A stretch of DNA of 33,047 nucleotides, from positions 1 through 33,047 of the forward strand of contig RPRK01000031.1 of NCBI GenBank assembly GCA_003818495.1, in the 5' to 3' direction. The stretch's first letter is position 1, and every line of letters starts with the position of its first letter. A program made the position numbers and the translations under genes. Positions 9,371 to 17,218 of this stretch are shown piece after piece. The stretch is from Burkholderiales bacterium. Lineage in GTDB: Bacteria > Pseudomonadota > Gammaproteobacteria > Burkholderiales > Burkholderiaceae_E. The notes beneath the pieces are model-generated. The model worked only from the letters and a program-made list of their open reading frames with translations. It searched no databases and was not told where the DNA came from.

Positions 9371-10468
9371 ATGCCGCCGCGCGCCCCGACGCCGCCGCAG
9401 GAGCCCGACCGCTCGGCCGGCGCCGCCGCGCGCCGGCTCGGAGGGAGCGGACCCGGCCCCGGCCCGGGCGACCGGGGCGTTCGGGGGGCCGCCACCGACC
9501 GGAGCGGACGCGCCGCGTCCGACGCCGCGAAGGCCGCGGGCGCCCCCGCCGGGCGTTCCGTCGCTGCACCCGCCGCACCCGCCGCACGTGCCGCCTGGCG
9601 CAGACGCCTCGACGATGCGCTCAGCGTCCGCGACCCGATGCGGGTCGCGCTGATCGCCTCGCTGGTGCTGCACGCGGTCGTGATGTTCATGAAGTTCGCG
9701 CCGCCGATGCCGGTCCGCGTGAACCCCAACGATGCGCGTCTCGAGGTCGTGCTGCTCAACGCCCAGACGCGGGCGCGGCCGCTGACCCCGGAGGTGCTGG
9801 CGCAGGTCAACCAGGAAGGCGGCGGCGAGCACGAGCGCGGCCGCGCCAAGTCGCCGCTCCCCGCCGAGACCACCGCGCGCGACGGGACGGTGCTGCAGGA
9901 GCAGCGCCGCCGCGTCGAGCAGCTCGAGCGGCAGCAGCGCGAGCTGATGACCATCGCGAAGGGCCCGCAGGCCTACGTGACGCCCGAGAAGTCGGCCGAG
10001 GCGCCGCGCCCCGACGCGGCCGACCGCGACGACCTGAACGCGGTGCTCGCGCGGATGCAGGCCGAGATCGCGCGCAACGTCGAGGACTACAACAAGCGCC
10101 CGAAGCGGCTGACCTTCGGCGTCAACGCGGTCGGCGTGAACTACGCGCGCTACGTCGCCGACTGGGCGACGAAGATCGAGCGCATCGGGACCGAGCGCTT
10201 CCCGCCTGAGGCGCGCGGCCGGCAGTACGACTCCCTGATCATCACCGTCGAGATCGACAAGCACGGCAACGTGGTCGACATCGTGGTGAACAAGAAGTCG
10301 AAGTACGAGGCGCTCAACCGGGCCGTCAAGCAGATCGTCTACGCCGGCCAGCCCTACGAGCGCTTCCCGCCCGAGATGGCGCGCGAAGGCGACATCCTGC
10401 AGATCGTGCGCACCTGGACCTTCACCAACGATGCCCTCGAGACCCGCTCGCTACGCGGTGATCGGTAA
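9371..10468 (+). CDS. TonB-like energy transducer C-terminal domain protein
   Basis: A 365-residue protein with a long Ala/Pro/Gly/Arg-rich N-terminus (residues 1-85), one transmembrane segment (about 91-109, IASLVLHAVVMFMKFA), a Gln/Glu/Arg-rich stretch likely to be coiled coil (175-240), and a TonB C-terminal domain (about 265-355, YDSLIITVEIDKHGNVVDIVV). TonB proteins span the inner membrane and pass proton-motive energy to outer-membrane receptors. The ATG at 9371 follows the RNase stop by 13 bases. A later start at Met90 (9638), just before the membrane helix, cannot be excluded because the first 85 residues are low complexity. The 3' end overlaps aroE by 38 bases. Whether this protein serves the receptor operon at 14-22 kb is unknown. 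Confidence 0.82.
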   Translation: MPPRAPTPPQEPDRSAGAAARRLGGSGPGPGPGDRGVRGAATDRSGRAASDAAKAAGAPAGRSVAAPAAPAARAAWRRRLDDALSVRDPMRVALIASLVLHAVVMFMKFAPPMPVRVNPNDARLEVVLLNAQTRARPLTPEVLAQVNQEGGGEHERGRAKSPLPAETTARDGTVLQEQRRRVEQLERQQRELMTIAKGPQAYVTPEKSAEAPRPDAADRDDLNAVLARMQAEIARNVEDYNKRPKRLTFGVNAVGVNYARYVADWATKIERIGTERFPPEARGRQYDSLIITVEIDKHGNVVDIVVNKKSKYEALNRAVKQIVYAGQPYERFPPEMAREGDILQIVRTWTFTNDALETRSLRGDR

Positions 10469-11285
10469 CCCGATCGCGCACAGCCGCTCGCCCGAGATCC
10501 ATGCGATGTTCGCCGCGCAGACCGGCGAAGCGGTGGCGTACGACCGGCTGCTCGCGCCGCCCGAGGGCTTCGTGGCGGCGGTCGAGGCGTTCCGTGCGGC
10601 GGGCGGCGCGGGCCTGAACGTGACGCTGCCCTTCAAGCCCGAGGCATTCGCCTACGCGCGCCGCCGCACGCCGCGCGCCGCGGCCGCCGGCGCCGTCAAC
10701 ACCCTGGCGTTCGACGGCGACGACGTGCTCGGCGACAACACCGACGGACCGGGGCTCGTCGCCGACATCGAGCGGCGCATCGGCATGGCGCTGGCCGGCA
10801 CGCGGCTGCTGCTGCTCGGCGCCGGCGGGGCGGCGCGCGGCGTCGTGCTGCCGCTGCTGGAGGCCGGCGTCGAGCGCCTCGCGCTCGTCAACCGCACGGG
10901 CTCGCGGGCGCTGGCGCTGCGCGACGAGCTCGCCGCGCGGCTCGGTCCCGCGCACGCGGCGCGCCTCACGGCGGGCGAGCTCGGATCGGCCGCCGCGGGC
11001 TTCGACCTGGTGGTCAACGCCACCGCCGCCGGCCTGTCGGATGCGGCGCCCGCGCTGCCCTCCGAGGCGTGGCGCGGCCCGCGCCTGGCGCTCGACATGG
11101 TCTACGGCGCCCGCCCGACCGCGTTCATGCGGGCCGCGCTCGAGGCCGGCTGCCCCCGCGTCGAGGACGGGCTGGGCATGCTGGTCGGCCAGGCCGCCGA
11201 GTCGTTCGCGCTCTGGCGGGGGGTGAGGCCCGACGCCGCCCCGGTGCTGGCGGCGCTGCGCGCCCGGCTCGCCGCCGCGGCCTGA
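10431..11285 (+). CDS. aroE: shikimate dehydrogenase
   Basis: A 284-residue NADP-dependent enzyme reducing 3-dehydroshikimate to shikimate in aromatic amino acid synthesis. The N-terminal substrate domain starts YAVIGNPIAHSRSPEIH (shikimate-binding Ser18 and Ser20). NVTLPFK carries the catalytic Lys69, and DNTDGPG carries the catalytic Asp105. The nucleotide loop is GAGGAARG, followed by NRT, the NADP-type signature. The C-terminal DGLGMLVGQAAESFALW closes the fold. The ATG lies inside the end of the TonB-like gene (38-base overlap), which implies translational coupling. The gene is followed after 16 bases by mtgA. Confidence 0.95.
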   Translation: MPSRPARYAVIGNPIAHSRSPEIHAMFAAQTGEAVAYDRLLAPPEGFVAAVEAFRAAGGAGLNVTLPFKPEAFAYARRRTPRAAAAGAVNTLAFDGDDVLGDNTDGPGLVADIERRIGMALAGTRLLLLGAGGAARGVVLPLLEAGVERLALVNRTGSRALALRDELAARLGPAHAARLTAGELGSAAAGFDLVVNATAAGLSDAAPALPSEAWRGPRLALDMVYGARPTAFMRAALEAGCPRVEDGLGMLVGQAAESFALWRGVRPDAAPVLAALRARLAAAA

Positions 11286-11301
11286 CCAGGCCCCGCCTGC
11301 G

Positions 11302-12018
11302 ATGGCCCGCGCGGGCGGCCTCGGACGTCGGATCGGCCGCGGCATCGGCTGGCTGCTGCTCGCGGCGGTCGTCGCCGTCCTGGCGCTGCAGCTCTGGTTC
11401 CTCGCCCACGTCGTCTGGTACAAGTACCACGAGCCGACCAGCACCGCCTTCATGCGCGCGCAGCTCGCCGTGCTGCGCGAGCAGGATCCGAAGGCCGGCA
11501 TCCGCTACACCTGGACGCCGTACGCCCGGATCTCGCCGCACCTGAAGCGCGCCGTGATCGCCTCCGAGGACGCCAACTTCACCGAGCACGACGGCGTCGA
11601 CTGGGAGGCGATCGAGCGGGCCCACGAGCGCAACCTCAAGCGTGGCAAGGTCACGCACGGCGGCTCGACGATCACGATGCAGCTCGCCAAGAACCTGTTC
11701 CTGTCGGGCGAGCGCAGCTACCTGCGCAAGGCGCAGGAACTCGTCATCACCTTCATGCTCGAGGCGGTGCTGTCCAAGCAGCGCATCCTGGAGCTCTACC
11801 TCAACGTCGCCGAATGGGGCACCGGGGTGTTCGGCTGCGAGGCGGCCGCGCAGCGCTGGTACCGCAGCTCGGCCGATCGGCTCGGGCCCGGGCAGGCCGC
11901 CCGGCTGGCGGCGATGCTGCCCCGGCCGCGCTACTACGACCGCAACCCCGGATCGTCGACGCTGGCCCGCCGGGCCGAGACCATCCAGCGCTGGATGGGG
12001 TCGATCTCGCCGCCCTGA
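11302..12018 (+). CDS. mtgA: monofunctional biosynthetic peptidoglycan transglycosylase
   Basis: A 238-residue inner-membrane GT51 enzyme that polymerises lipid II into glycan strands. One transmembrane anchor lies at about residues 15-36. The GT51 motifs are present in order: IASEDANFTEHDGVDW (catalytic Glu89), GGSTITMQLAKNLFL (120-134), RKAQELVITFMLE (Glu154 region), KQRILELYLNVAEWG and the ending LPRPRYY. Length is normal for MtgA, without a transpeptidase domain. It is the last gene of the RNase-tonB-aroE-mtgA run, an arrangement known in Burkholderiales. Confidence 0.95.
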   Translation: MARAGGLGRRIGRGIGWLLLAAVVAVLALQLWFLAHVVWYKYHEPTSTAFMRAQLAVLREQDPKAGIRYTWTPYARISPHLKRAVIASEDANFTEHDGVDWEAIERAHERNLKRGKVTHGGSTITMQLAKNLFLSGERSYLRKAQELVITFMLEAVLSKQRILELYLNVAEWGTGVFGCEAAAQRWYRSSADRLGPGQAARLAAMLPRPRYYDRNPGSSTLARRAETIQRWMGSISPP

Positions 12019-12106
12019 GGGCTCGCGCGGGCGCAGTCCGACGCGTCTCGGACGCCGAATCCGACGCTCCGTCGGCGAAGTGGTGGCGCCTGTCACACCG
12101 CACGCC

Positions 12107-12112
12107 TAGAAT
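12107..12112 (+). promoter_or_regulatory. candidate -10 box for mgtE
   Basis: TAGAAT followed by GCG, the same 9-mer as before the fabG-type gene. If used, transcription would begin near 12119, giving an mgtE leader of about 150 bases. No good -35 is visible, so this is a tentative call. Confidence 0.4.
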
Positions 12113-12115
12113 GCG

Positions 12116-12154
12116 CGGCACCGAAGCCACCGCAGCCTCCCGAGGGCTGTGCCG
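12116..12154 (+). promoter_or_regulatory. mgtE leader hairpin 1
   Basis: CGGCAC (12116-12121) pairs perfectly with GTGCCG (12149-12154). After a 3-base bulge, AGCC (12125-12128) pairs with GGCT (12145-12148). It starts at about the predicted transcript start and would sequester the GAGGG before the possible leader peptide. The structure is inferred from complementarity only, and chance pairing is common in GC-rich DNA. Confidence 0.35.
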
Positions 12155-12157
12155 AAC

Positions 12158-12205
12158 GTGAACATGCCGTCCGCGTTCGCCCGGACCGCCCCGCGCCGAC
12201 GCTGA
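12158..12205 (+). CDS. possible leader peptide upstream of mgtE
   Basis: A 15-codon open frame beginning GTG at 12158 (or ATG at 12164, 13 codons: MPSAFARTAPRRR). It is Pro/Ala/Arg-containing and ends in three Arg codons then TGA. GAGGG at 12142-12146 is 11 bases before the GTG. The stop codon falls at the first bases of the loop in the second leader hairpin, so a ribosome here would open that hairpin. Short Pro/Arg-rich leader peptides control magnesium transporters elsewhere (mgtL before mgtA in enterics). Similarity here is only in layout, and the frame could be chance. Confidence 0.25.
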   Translation: MNMPSAFARTAPRRR

Positions 12206-12229
12206 CCCGCGTCACCCGGCATGGGGCGG
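12186..12229 (+). promoter_or_regulatory. mgtE leader hairpin 2
   Basis: CCGCCCC (12186-12192) pairs with GGGGCGG (12223-12229), seven perfect pairs. Inside it, GACGC (12198-12202) pairs with GCGTC (12209-12213) around the loop TGACCC. The loop begins with the stop codon of the possible leader peptide. It lies 41 bases before the mgtE start. Confidence 0.35.
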
Positions 12230-12240
12230 CGGGCGACCTC

Positions 12241-12270
12241 GATCGACCCGATCCCGATCGATCCGATCCC
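12241..12270 (+). repeat. tandem 15-base repeat abutting the mgtE start
   Basis: Two adjacent 15-mers, gatcgacccgatccc and gatcgatccgatccc, differ at one base. The second copy ends immediately before the mgtE ATG, so the repeat occupies the place where a ribosome binding site would be expected, and no Shine-Dalgarno is visible. Confidence 0.8.
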
Positions 12271-13806
12271 ATGACCGAGCCCCATCCGATCACGGACACC
12301 CACCGCGATCCTGTCGGCGCCTTTTCCGAGCGGCGCGACGGGCGCGACGTCGCGACGCCTCGCGATCCCGAGGACGCGCAGCGCGCGCTCGCCGAGGTCG
12401 AGGACCTGCTGCGCCGCTACGAGGTCGTCCGCGAGCAGGCGCGCCACGAGGGGCATTCGCTCGATCCCGAGCGCCAGATGCTGGTCGAGCAGGTGGCCGT
12501 CGCGCAGCACCTGGCCCACCTTCGGCTGCGCCTCGACCGCCTGCACCCCGCGGACGTCGCCTACATCCTGGAGGCGCTGCCGCGCGACCAGCGGCTGGTG
12601 GTGTGGGAACTCGTCAAGGCCGAGCGCGACGGCGAGATCCTGGTCGAGGTGTCCGACTCGGTCCGCGAGACGCTGATCGCCTCGATGGACCGCGACGAGC
12701 TGGTCGCGGCCGCCGGCACCCTCGACACCGACGACCTGGCCGAGATCGCCGAGGACCTCCCCGACGACGTCGTCGAGCAGGTGCGACGCCGCCTCACGCC
12801 CGAGGAGCGCGAGCAGCTGCGCGCGGCGCTGTCCTACCCCGACGAGTCGGTCGGCGCGCGGATGGACTTCGACCTGGTCACGGTGCGCGAGGACGTGACG
12901 CTCGAGGTGGTGCTGCGCTACCTGCGCCGTTTCGACGCGCTGCCCGACCACACCGACCAGGTGTTCGTCGTCGACCGCCACGACGTGCTCAAGGGCGCGC
13001 TGCCGCTCGACCGGCTGGTGATCAACGATCCCGATGCCATGGTCGAGGACGTGATGAAGCGCGACGTGCTGTCGCTGCAGGCGCTCGACGAGGCGGGCGA
13101 GGCCGCCCAGGCGTTCGAGCGCTACGACCTGATCACCGCGCCGGTGGTCGATGCGCGCGGCCGGCTGATCGGGCGCCTGACCGTCGACGAGGTGGTCGAC
13201 GTGATCCGGGAGGAGGGCGAGTCCGAGGTGCTGTCGGCCGCCGGCCTGCGCGACGAGGAGGACCTCTTCGCGTCGATCTGGAACTCGGCCAAGAACCGCT
13301 GGCTGTGGCTGGCGGTGAACCTCGGCACGGCGTTCTTCGCGTCGCGGGTGATCGGTGCGTTCGAGGGCACGATCGAGCGTGTCGTCGCGCTCGCGGCGCT
13401 CATGCCGATCGTGGCCGGCATCGCCGGCAACTCGGGCAACCAGACGATGACGCTGTTCATCCGCTCGCTGGCGCTCGGCCAGGTCACCGCCGCCAACGCG
13501 CGGCGGCTGGCGCGCAAGGAGCTGCTGATCGCGCTGCTCAACGGCCTGGTGTGGGGCGGCATCGCCGGCACCTTCGCCTGGCTGCTCTACCGCGACACGC
13601 CGCAGGGCGTCATGCTCGGCGTGACGATGATGCTGGCCATGGTGCTCAACCTGCTGCTGGCCGCGGTGGTGGCGATGGGCGTGCCGCTGCTGCTGCAGAA
13701 GGCCGGCCGCGACCCGGCGCTCGGCTCGTCGGTGCTGCTGACCTTCACGACGGACAGCATGGGGTTCTTCATCTTCCTGGGGCTGGCGACGCTGTTCTTC
13801 CGCTGA
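12271..13806 (+). CDS. mgtE: magnesium transporter MgtE
   Basis: A 511-residue inner-membrane Mg2+ channel. The layout is typical: a cytoplasmic helical MgtE-N domain (about residues 45-170), two CBS domains (about 175-300) that sense Mg2+, then five membrane helices (about 310-511). The channel motif GNSGNQ is at 386-391. The late pore motif TTDSMGFF contains Asp495, the position of the conserved pore Asp in Thermus MgtE. The first 35 residues are polar and look like an extra N-terminal tail. It is monocistronic, convergent with the exbD end (25-base gap). The long structured leader and lack of a visible ribosome binding site suggest post-transcriptional control. Confidence 0.93.
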   Translation: MTEPHPITDTHRDPVGAFSERRDGRDVATPRDPEDAQRALAEVEDLLRRYEVVREQARHEGHSLDPERQMLVEQVAVAQHLAHLRLRLDRLHPADVAYILEALPRDQRLVVWELVKAERDGEILVEVSDSVRETLIASMDRDELVAAAGTLDTDDLAEIAEDLPDDVVEQVRRRLTPEEREQLRAALSYPDESVGARMDFDLVTVREDVTLEVVLRYLRRFDALPDHTDQVFVVDRHDVLKGALPLDRLVINDPDAMVEDVMKRDVLSLQALDEAGEAAQAFERYDLITAPVVDARGRLIGRLTVDEVVDVIREEGESEVLSAAGLRDEEDLFASIWNSAKNRWLWLAVNLGTAFFASRVIGAFEGTIERVVALAALMPIVAGIAGNSGNQTMTLFIRSLALGQVTAANARRLARKELLIALLNGLVWGGIAGTFAWLLYRDTPQGVMLGVTMMLAMVLNLLLAAVVAMGVPLLLQKAGRDPALGSSVLLTFTTDSMGFFIFLGLATLFFR

Positions 13807-13831
13807 CGCTCCGGGGCATGCCGGCGTGCCG

Positions 13832-14245
13832 CTACCGCTCCGGTTCGATCACGAAGGCGAGCTGCCTGAGTCCGGAGCGCTGCAGAGCGGCCATCACGCG
13901 CGCCACCCGCTCGTAGGGGACCGTCCGGTCTCCGTGCAGCGAGAACTCGGGTTGCGGACTCCGCCCCGCGGCCTCGCCGAGTCGCCGCAGCAGTTCGGGC
14001 TCGTCGATCCGCTCTTTGTTCCAGTGGACCGCGCCGTCTGCGGTGACCGACAGGGCGACGGTCACCGGTTCGCTCGCGGCGCGTGTCGCCTCGGCCCGCG
14101 GCAGGTCGACCTTCACCGACTGCGTGACCGCCGGAACGGTGACGATGAAGATGATCAGGAGCACCAGCATGATGTCGATCATCGGCACCATGTTGATCTC
14201 GCCGACGATCTCGTCGTCGCCCTCCAGCTTTCCGCCGAACGACAT
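13832..14245 (-). CDS. exbD: ExbD/TolR family protein
   Basis: A 137-residue inner-membrane protein that works with ExbB to couple proton flow to TonB. It has a short cytoplasmic N-terminus and a single membrane helix (about residues 21-43, MIDIMLVLLIIFIVTVPA) with Asp24, the proton-carrying Asp equivalent to E. coli ExbD Asp25. A periplasmic domain follows, containing LHGDRTVPYERVARVMAALQ. The ATG is 2 bases after the exbB stop, with AGGAGG about 9 bases upstream inside exbB. It is the last gene of the seven-gene receptor/ABC operon. Confidence 0.9.
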   Translation of the reverse strand: MSFGGKLEGDDEIVGEINMVPMIDIMLVLLIIFIVTVPAVTQSVKVDLPRAEATRAASEPVTVALSVTADGAVHWNKERIDEPELLRRLGEAAGRSPQPEFSLHGDRTVPYERVARVMAALQRSGLRQLAFVIEPER

Positions 14246-14247
14246 GG

Positions 14248-14967
14248 CTAGGCCCCTCCTGACGCGGGCGGGCCCATGCGGACCGGCGCCGGCGCGAGCG
14301 GGGCACCGGTCACGAAGTACGCGTGCAGCTGCCGCGCGAATCCGTTCAGCCTGCCGATCACCGTCTTGTTCGAGCGCAGCAGCCCGTTGTAGGCGAGGAC
14401 CGCCGGGATCGCGACGGCGAGCCCGAACGCCGTCATGATCAGCGCCTCGCCGACCGGGCCGGCGACCTTGCCGATGCTCGCCTCACCGGAGACGCCGATG
14501 CCGACGAGCGCGTGATAGATGCCCCAGACCGTGCCGAACAGCCCGACGAAAGGGGCGGTCGATCCGATCGAGGCGAGCATGCCGAGCCCCGCCTGCAGAC
14601 GTTCCGCGGCGTCGTCGATCGATCCCCTCAGGCACTCGGTCATCCAGTCCCCGAGGTCGACGCGACCGCTCGCCCGCGACGTCGAGCTGACATGCTCGAA
14701 TGCCGCCCCCGCGTCGGCGGCGAGTCTGCGGAACGGGCTGCCTGCGCCGCCTCGCTCCAGCATCGCCAGTCCCTCCGGAAAGCTGCCCGCGCTCCAGAAT
14801 CCCGCCGTCGAGCGTGCCGCCCGCCGGGCCTCGAACGCGAGCCATCCCCGCGAGAGGATCAGGTACCAGGACACCAGCGACATCGCGAACAGCGCGACGG
14901 CGACGGTGCGCGTGACCGCGTCGCCCTGGGCCCACAGGGCCGCGGGGCCGAAAGGCGAGTCCGTCAT
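14248..14967 (-). CDS. exbB: ExbB/MotA-TolQ-ExbB family proton channel
   Basis: A 239-residue inner-membrane protein with three helices: one near residues 20-42 (VALFAMSLVSWYLIL), then a pair (GMLASIGSTAPFVGLFGTVWGIYHAL and GPVGEALIMTAFGLAVAIPAVLAYN) containing the family's GLFGTVWGI and TAFGLAVAIPA motifs. With ExbD it would form the proton-driven motor for TonB. The ATG overlaps the stop of the ATPase gene as ATGA (14964-14967). Presence of exbBD without tonB in the operon means TonB must come from elsewhere. Confidence 0.9.
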   Translation of the reverse strand: MTDSPFGPAALWAQGDAVTRTVAVALFAMSLVSWYLILSRGWLAFEARRAARSTAGFWSAGSFPEGLAMLERGGAGSPFRRLAADAGAAFEHVSSTSRASGRVDLGDWMTECLRGSIDDAAERLQAGLGMLASIGSTAPFVGLFGTVWGIYHALVGIGVSGEASIGKVAGPVGEALIMTAFGLAVAIPAVLAYNGLLRSNKTVIGRLNGFARQLHAYFVTGAPLAPAPVRMGPPASGGA

Positions 14968-16391
14968 GAACGCATCTCCGCAGGAGGGGCGGGCGGCGCG
15001 AGCCGCAGGATCCGGGTACCGACCACGGCGGCGATGTCGTCGTCGTGCGTGACGAACAGCAGCCCGATGCCTCGTTCGATCACGGCCGCCATCAGCTCGG
15101 ACATCGCGCGCTGCTGGGTGACCGGATCGAGGCGGGAGGTCGGCTCGTCGGCGAACAGCACCGCGGGCCCGACGGCCAGGGCGCGGGCGAGTGCGATCCG
15201 CTGGAGTTCGCCCCCGGAGACCTGCGCCGGGCGACGCTCGAGCATCGCACCGTCGATTCCGAGCGACCCGAGCAGGCGTTCGATCACCGCCCATGCCAGG
15301 CCGTGCAGGGTGGCCACGTCGCGCAGCGTATCGAGCAGCCGTCGCGCGGGCGCGAACGAACCGACCGGATCCTGGTAGAGCTTCTGGAAGGTTCCCATGC
15401 GAGGCCCGACGTGGCGCACCACCCGGCCCTCGTCCGGACTGACCAGTCCGAGGGCCATGTCTCCGAGCGTGCTCTTGCCGACGCCGCTCGGGCCGAGCAC
15501 GGCCAGCCGATCGCCGGCCTTCAGCTCGAAGCTCACCCCGGCGAAGACCGTCCTGTCGCCGAATCGCTTGGCGAGGTCTCGAGCGTCGAGAAGCGGCGCG
15601 CCGCGCATCGGTTCGGGATAGCGGCACCAGCGCGACGGATCGGCGTCGAGCAGGCGTCGCGTGAACGGATGCGACGGCTGCTCGAGCACCTCGAGCGTCG
15701 CGCCGCGCTCGACCACTTCGCCGGACTGGAGCACGAGCAGCTGTCCTGCCAGGGCCCGGGCGACCCGCAGGTCGTGGGTGACGACGATCACGCAGCCGCC
15801 CGCGGCGCGGAGATCGCGGAGCAGACCGACGACGTGGTCGCGCCAGACCGAATCGAGACCTTTGGTGGGCTCGTCCGCGATGAGCACCGGTGCGCCCCCG
15901 GTCAGGGCGAGCATCGTCGTCGCGCGTTGCGCCATGCCGCCGGAGAGCTGCCAGGGATACCGTTCTGCCGTGCCGTGCAGGCCGATCGCGTCGAGTGCCG
16001 CGTTCACCCGCTGACGGGCCTGGTCCGGCGGCTCGTGTCCCAGCCGCATCCGCAGGCGGCGTGCCTGCCCGCCCAGCGTGACCAGCGGATCGAGCGCCTG
16101 TTCGGGCTCCTGCGGCAGGAGCGCGATGCCGCGGCCCCAGACGGCACGTCGCGCGGCGACGTCCGACACTGCGCTCGGTACACCCGCCAGGCGGATCTCG
16201 CCCGAGGCCCGCAGTCCGGCGGGCAGCGTGCCCATCATCGCCTGTGCGAACAGCGACTTGCCCGCGCCGCTCTCGCCGAGCACCACCAGCGCGTCTCCGG
16301 CCTGCAGCGAGACGCTCACGTCGCGAAGCAGCGTCCGGTCCCCCGCGCTCACGCGGAGTCCCTCCACCGACACGCTGCCCGCCCGGCTCAT
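14964..16391 (-). CDS. dipeptide/nickel-type ABC transporter, two ATPase domains in one chain
   Basis: A 475-residue cytoplasmic protein joining two ATP-binding domains end to end, equivalent to fused DppD and DppF. The first domain has Walker A GESGAGKS (39-46), signature LSGGM (149-153) and Walker B VLIADEP (169-175). The second domain has Walker A GPSGVGKS (300-307), signature VSGGE (391-395) and Walker B VLFADEP (411-417). The D-loop of each (TKGLD, TSRLD) and H-loop (VVTHD, FVTHD) are intact, so both sites look active. HPFTRRLLDADP near 241-252 is the Opp-type linker. ATGA overlaps join it to the permease before and exbB after. Confidence 0.92.
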   Translation of the reverse strand: MSRAGSVSVEGLRVSAGDRTLLRDVSVSLQAGDALVVLGESGAGKSLFAQAMMGTLPAGLRASGEIRLAGVPSAVSDVAARRAVWGRGIALLPQEPEQALDPLVTLGGQARRLRMRLGHEPPDQARQRVNAALDAIGLHGTAERYPWQLSGGMAQRATTMLALTGGAPVLIADEPTKGLDSVWRDHVVGLLRDLRAAGGCVIVVTHDLRVARALAGQLLVLQSGEVVERGATLEVLEQPSHPFTRRLLDADPSRWCRYPEPMRGAPLLDARDLAKRFGDRTVFAGVSFELKAGDRLAVLGPSGVGKSTLGDMALGLVSPDEGRVVRHVGPRMGTFQKLYQDPVGSFAPARRLLDTLRDVATLHGLAWAVIERLLGSLGIDGAMLERRPAQVSGGELQRIALARALAVGPAVLFADEPTSRLDPVTQQRAMSELMAAVIERGIGLLFVTHDDDIAAVVGTRILRLAPPAPPAEMRS

Positions 16392-17218
16392 GCAGCGTCT
16401 GCCGGCGAGACCAGCATCATCCCGAGCACCACCGCCATCAGCAGTGCGGTCGGTGCGGCGATCAGCCAGGGCGCCTCGTGCCAGTGCGGCAGGTACTCGG
16501 TCATCATGAGCCCCAGCTCGGCCGTCGGCGGCTGTACGCCGACGCCGATGAATCCGAGCGCGGCGAGCGCGAGGACGCCCTGCGCGGTGCCCAGCGCGAG
16601 CATCGTCCGCAGCAGCGGCGCGAGCTCGGGCAGCACGTGGTGACGCAGCAGATAGGTCCGTCCGAACCCCAGCAGTCTCGACGCCTGGACCGCGTGTCCG
16701 GCGAGCACCGGCCGGCTCGCCGCGCGCGCGACGCGGAACCACTCGACCCAGAGCACCAGCGCCAGACCTGCATAGAGCGCCCCGATCCGACCCGGCGCGA
16801 TCGCCGCGAACAGCAGCACCAGCAGCAGACCCGGAACGGACAGCGTCGCGTCGGCCAGCATCGAGAGCGTCCGGTCGATCACGCCGCCGCGCCATGCGGC
16901 GAGCACGCCCAGCAGCACGCCGGGCACCGCCGCCGTCAGCGCCGAGGCGAGCGCCAGACCGAGCGACAGGCGCGCCGCGTGCGCGAGTCGTGCCAGCACG
17001 CTGCGGCCGAGGACGTCGGTGCCCAGCGGATGCGCCATCCCGGGGGCGAGAAGACTGTCCTCCAGCGCCTGCCTGGTCGGATCGATCCCGAGCATCGAGG
17101 GCCCGAGCAGGGCGAATGCGGTCACCGCGACCAGCAGCGCGATGCCGAGGGAGCGACCGCGGCCTCGAGCCCGGACGGGCGCCGCCGCATCGAGGTGTCC
17201 CACGCCGCCGCCGTTCAT
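16388..17218 (-). CDS. dipeptide/nickel-type ABC permease (DppC/NikC-like)
   Basis: A 276-residue inner-membrane permease of the DppC/NikC family with about six helices. After a short N-terminal helix comes the family phrase HPLGTDVLGRSVLARLAHAARLSL. The EAA-like coupling loop lies around HAVQASRLLGFGRTYLLRHHVLPE. The ending GLMMTEYLPHWHEAPWLIAAPTALLM is also typical of NikC/DppC proteins. The ATG at 17218 overlaps the preceding permease stop as ATGA. It pairs with the DppB-like permease to form the membrane channel. Confidence 0.9.
   Translation of the reverse strand: MNGGGVGHLDAAAPVRARGRGRSLGIALLVAVTAFALLGPSMLGIDPTRQALEDSLLAPGMAHPLGTDVLGRSVLARLAHAARLSLGLALASALTAAVPGVLLGVLAAWRGGVIDRTLSMLADATLSVPGLLLVLLFAAIAPGRIGALYAGLALVLWVEWFRVARAASRPVLAGHAVQASRLLGFGRTYLLRHHVLPELAPLLRTMLALGTAQGVLALAALGFIGVGVQPPTAELGLMMTEYLPHWHEAPWLIAAPTALLMAVVLGMMLVSPADAA

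Noticed and set aside
12107..12270. Known magnesium riboswitch (M-box) before mgtE.
   Set aside because: I cannot match the leader to the conserved M-box core; only simple hairpins and a short frame are visible.
12241..12270. CRISPR-like repeats.
   Set aside because: Only two adjacent short copies without spacers; no cas genes in the window.
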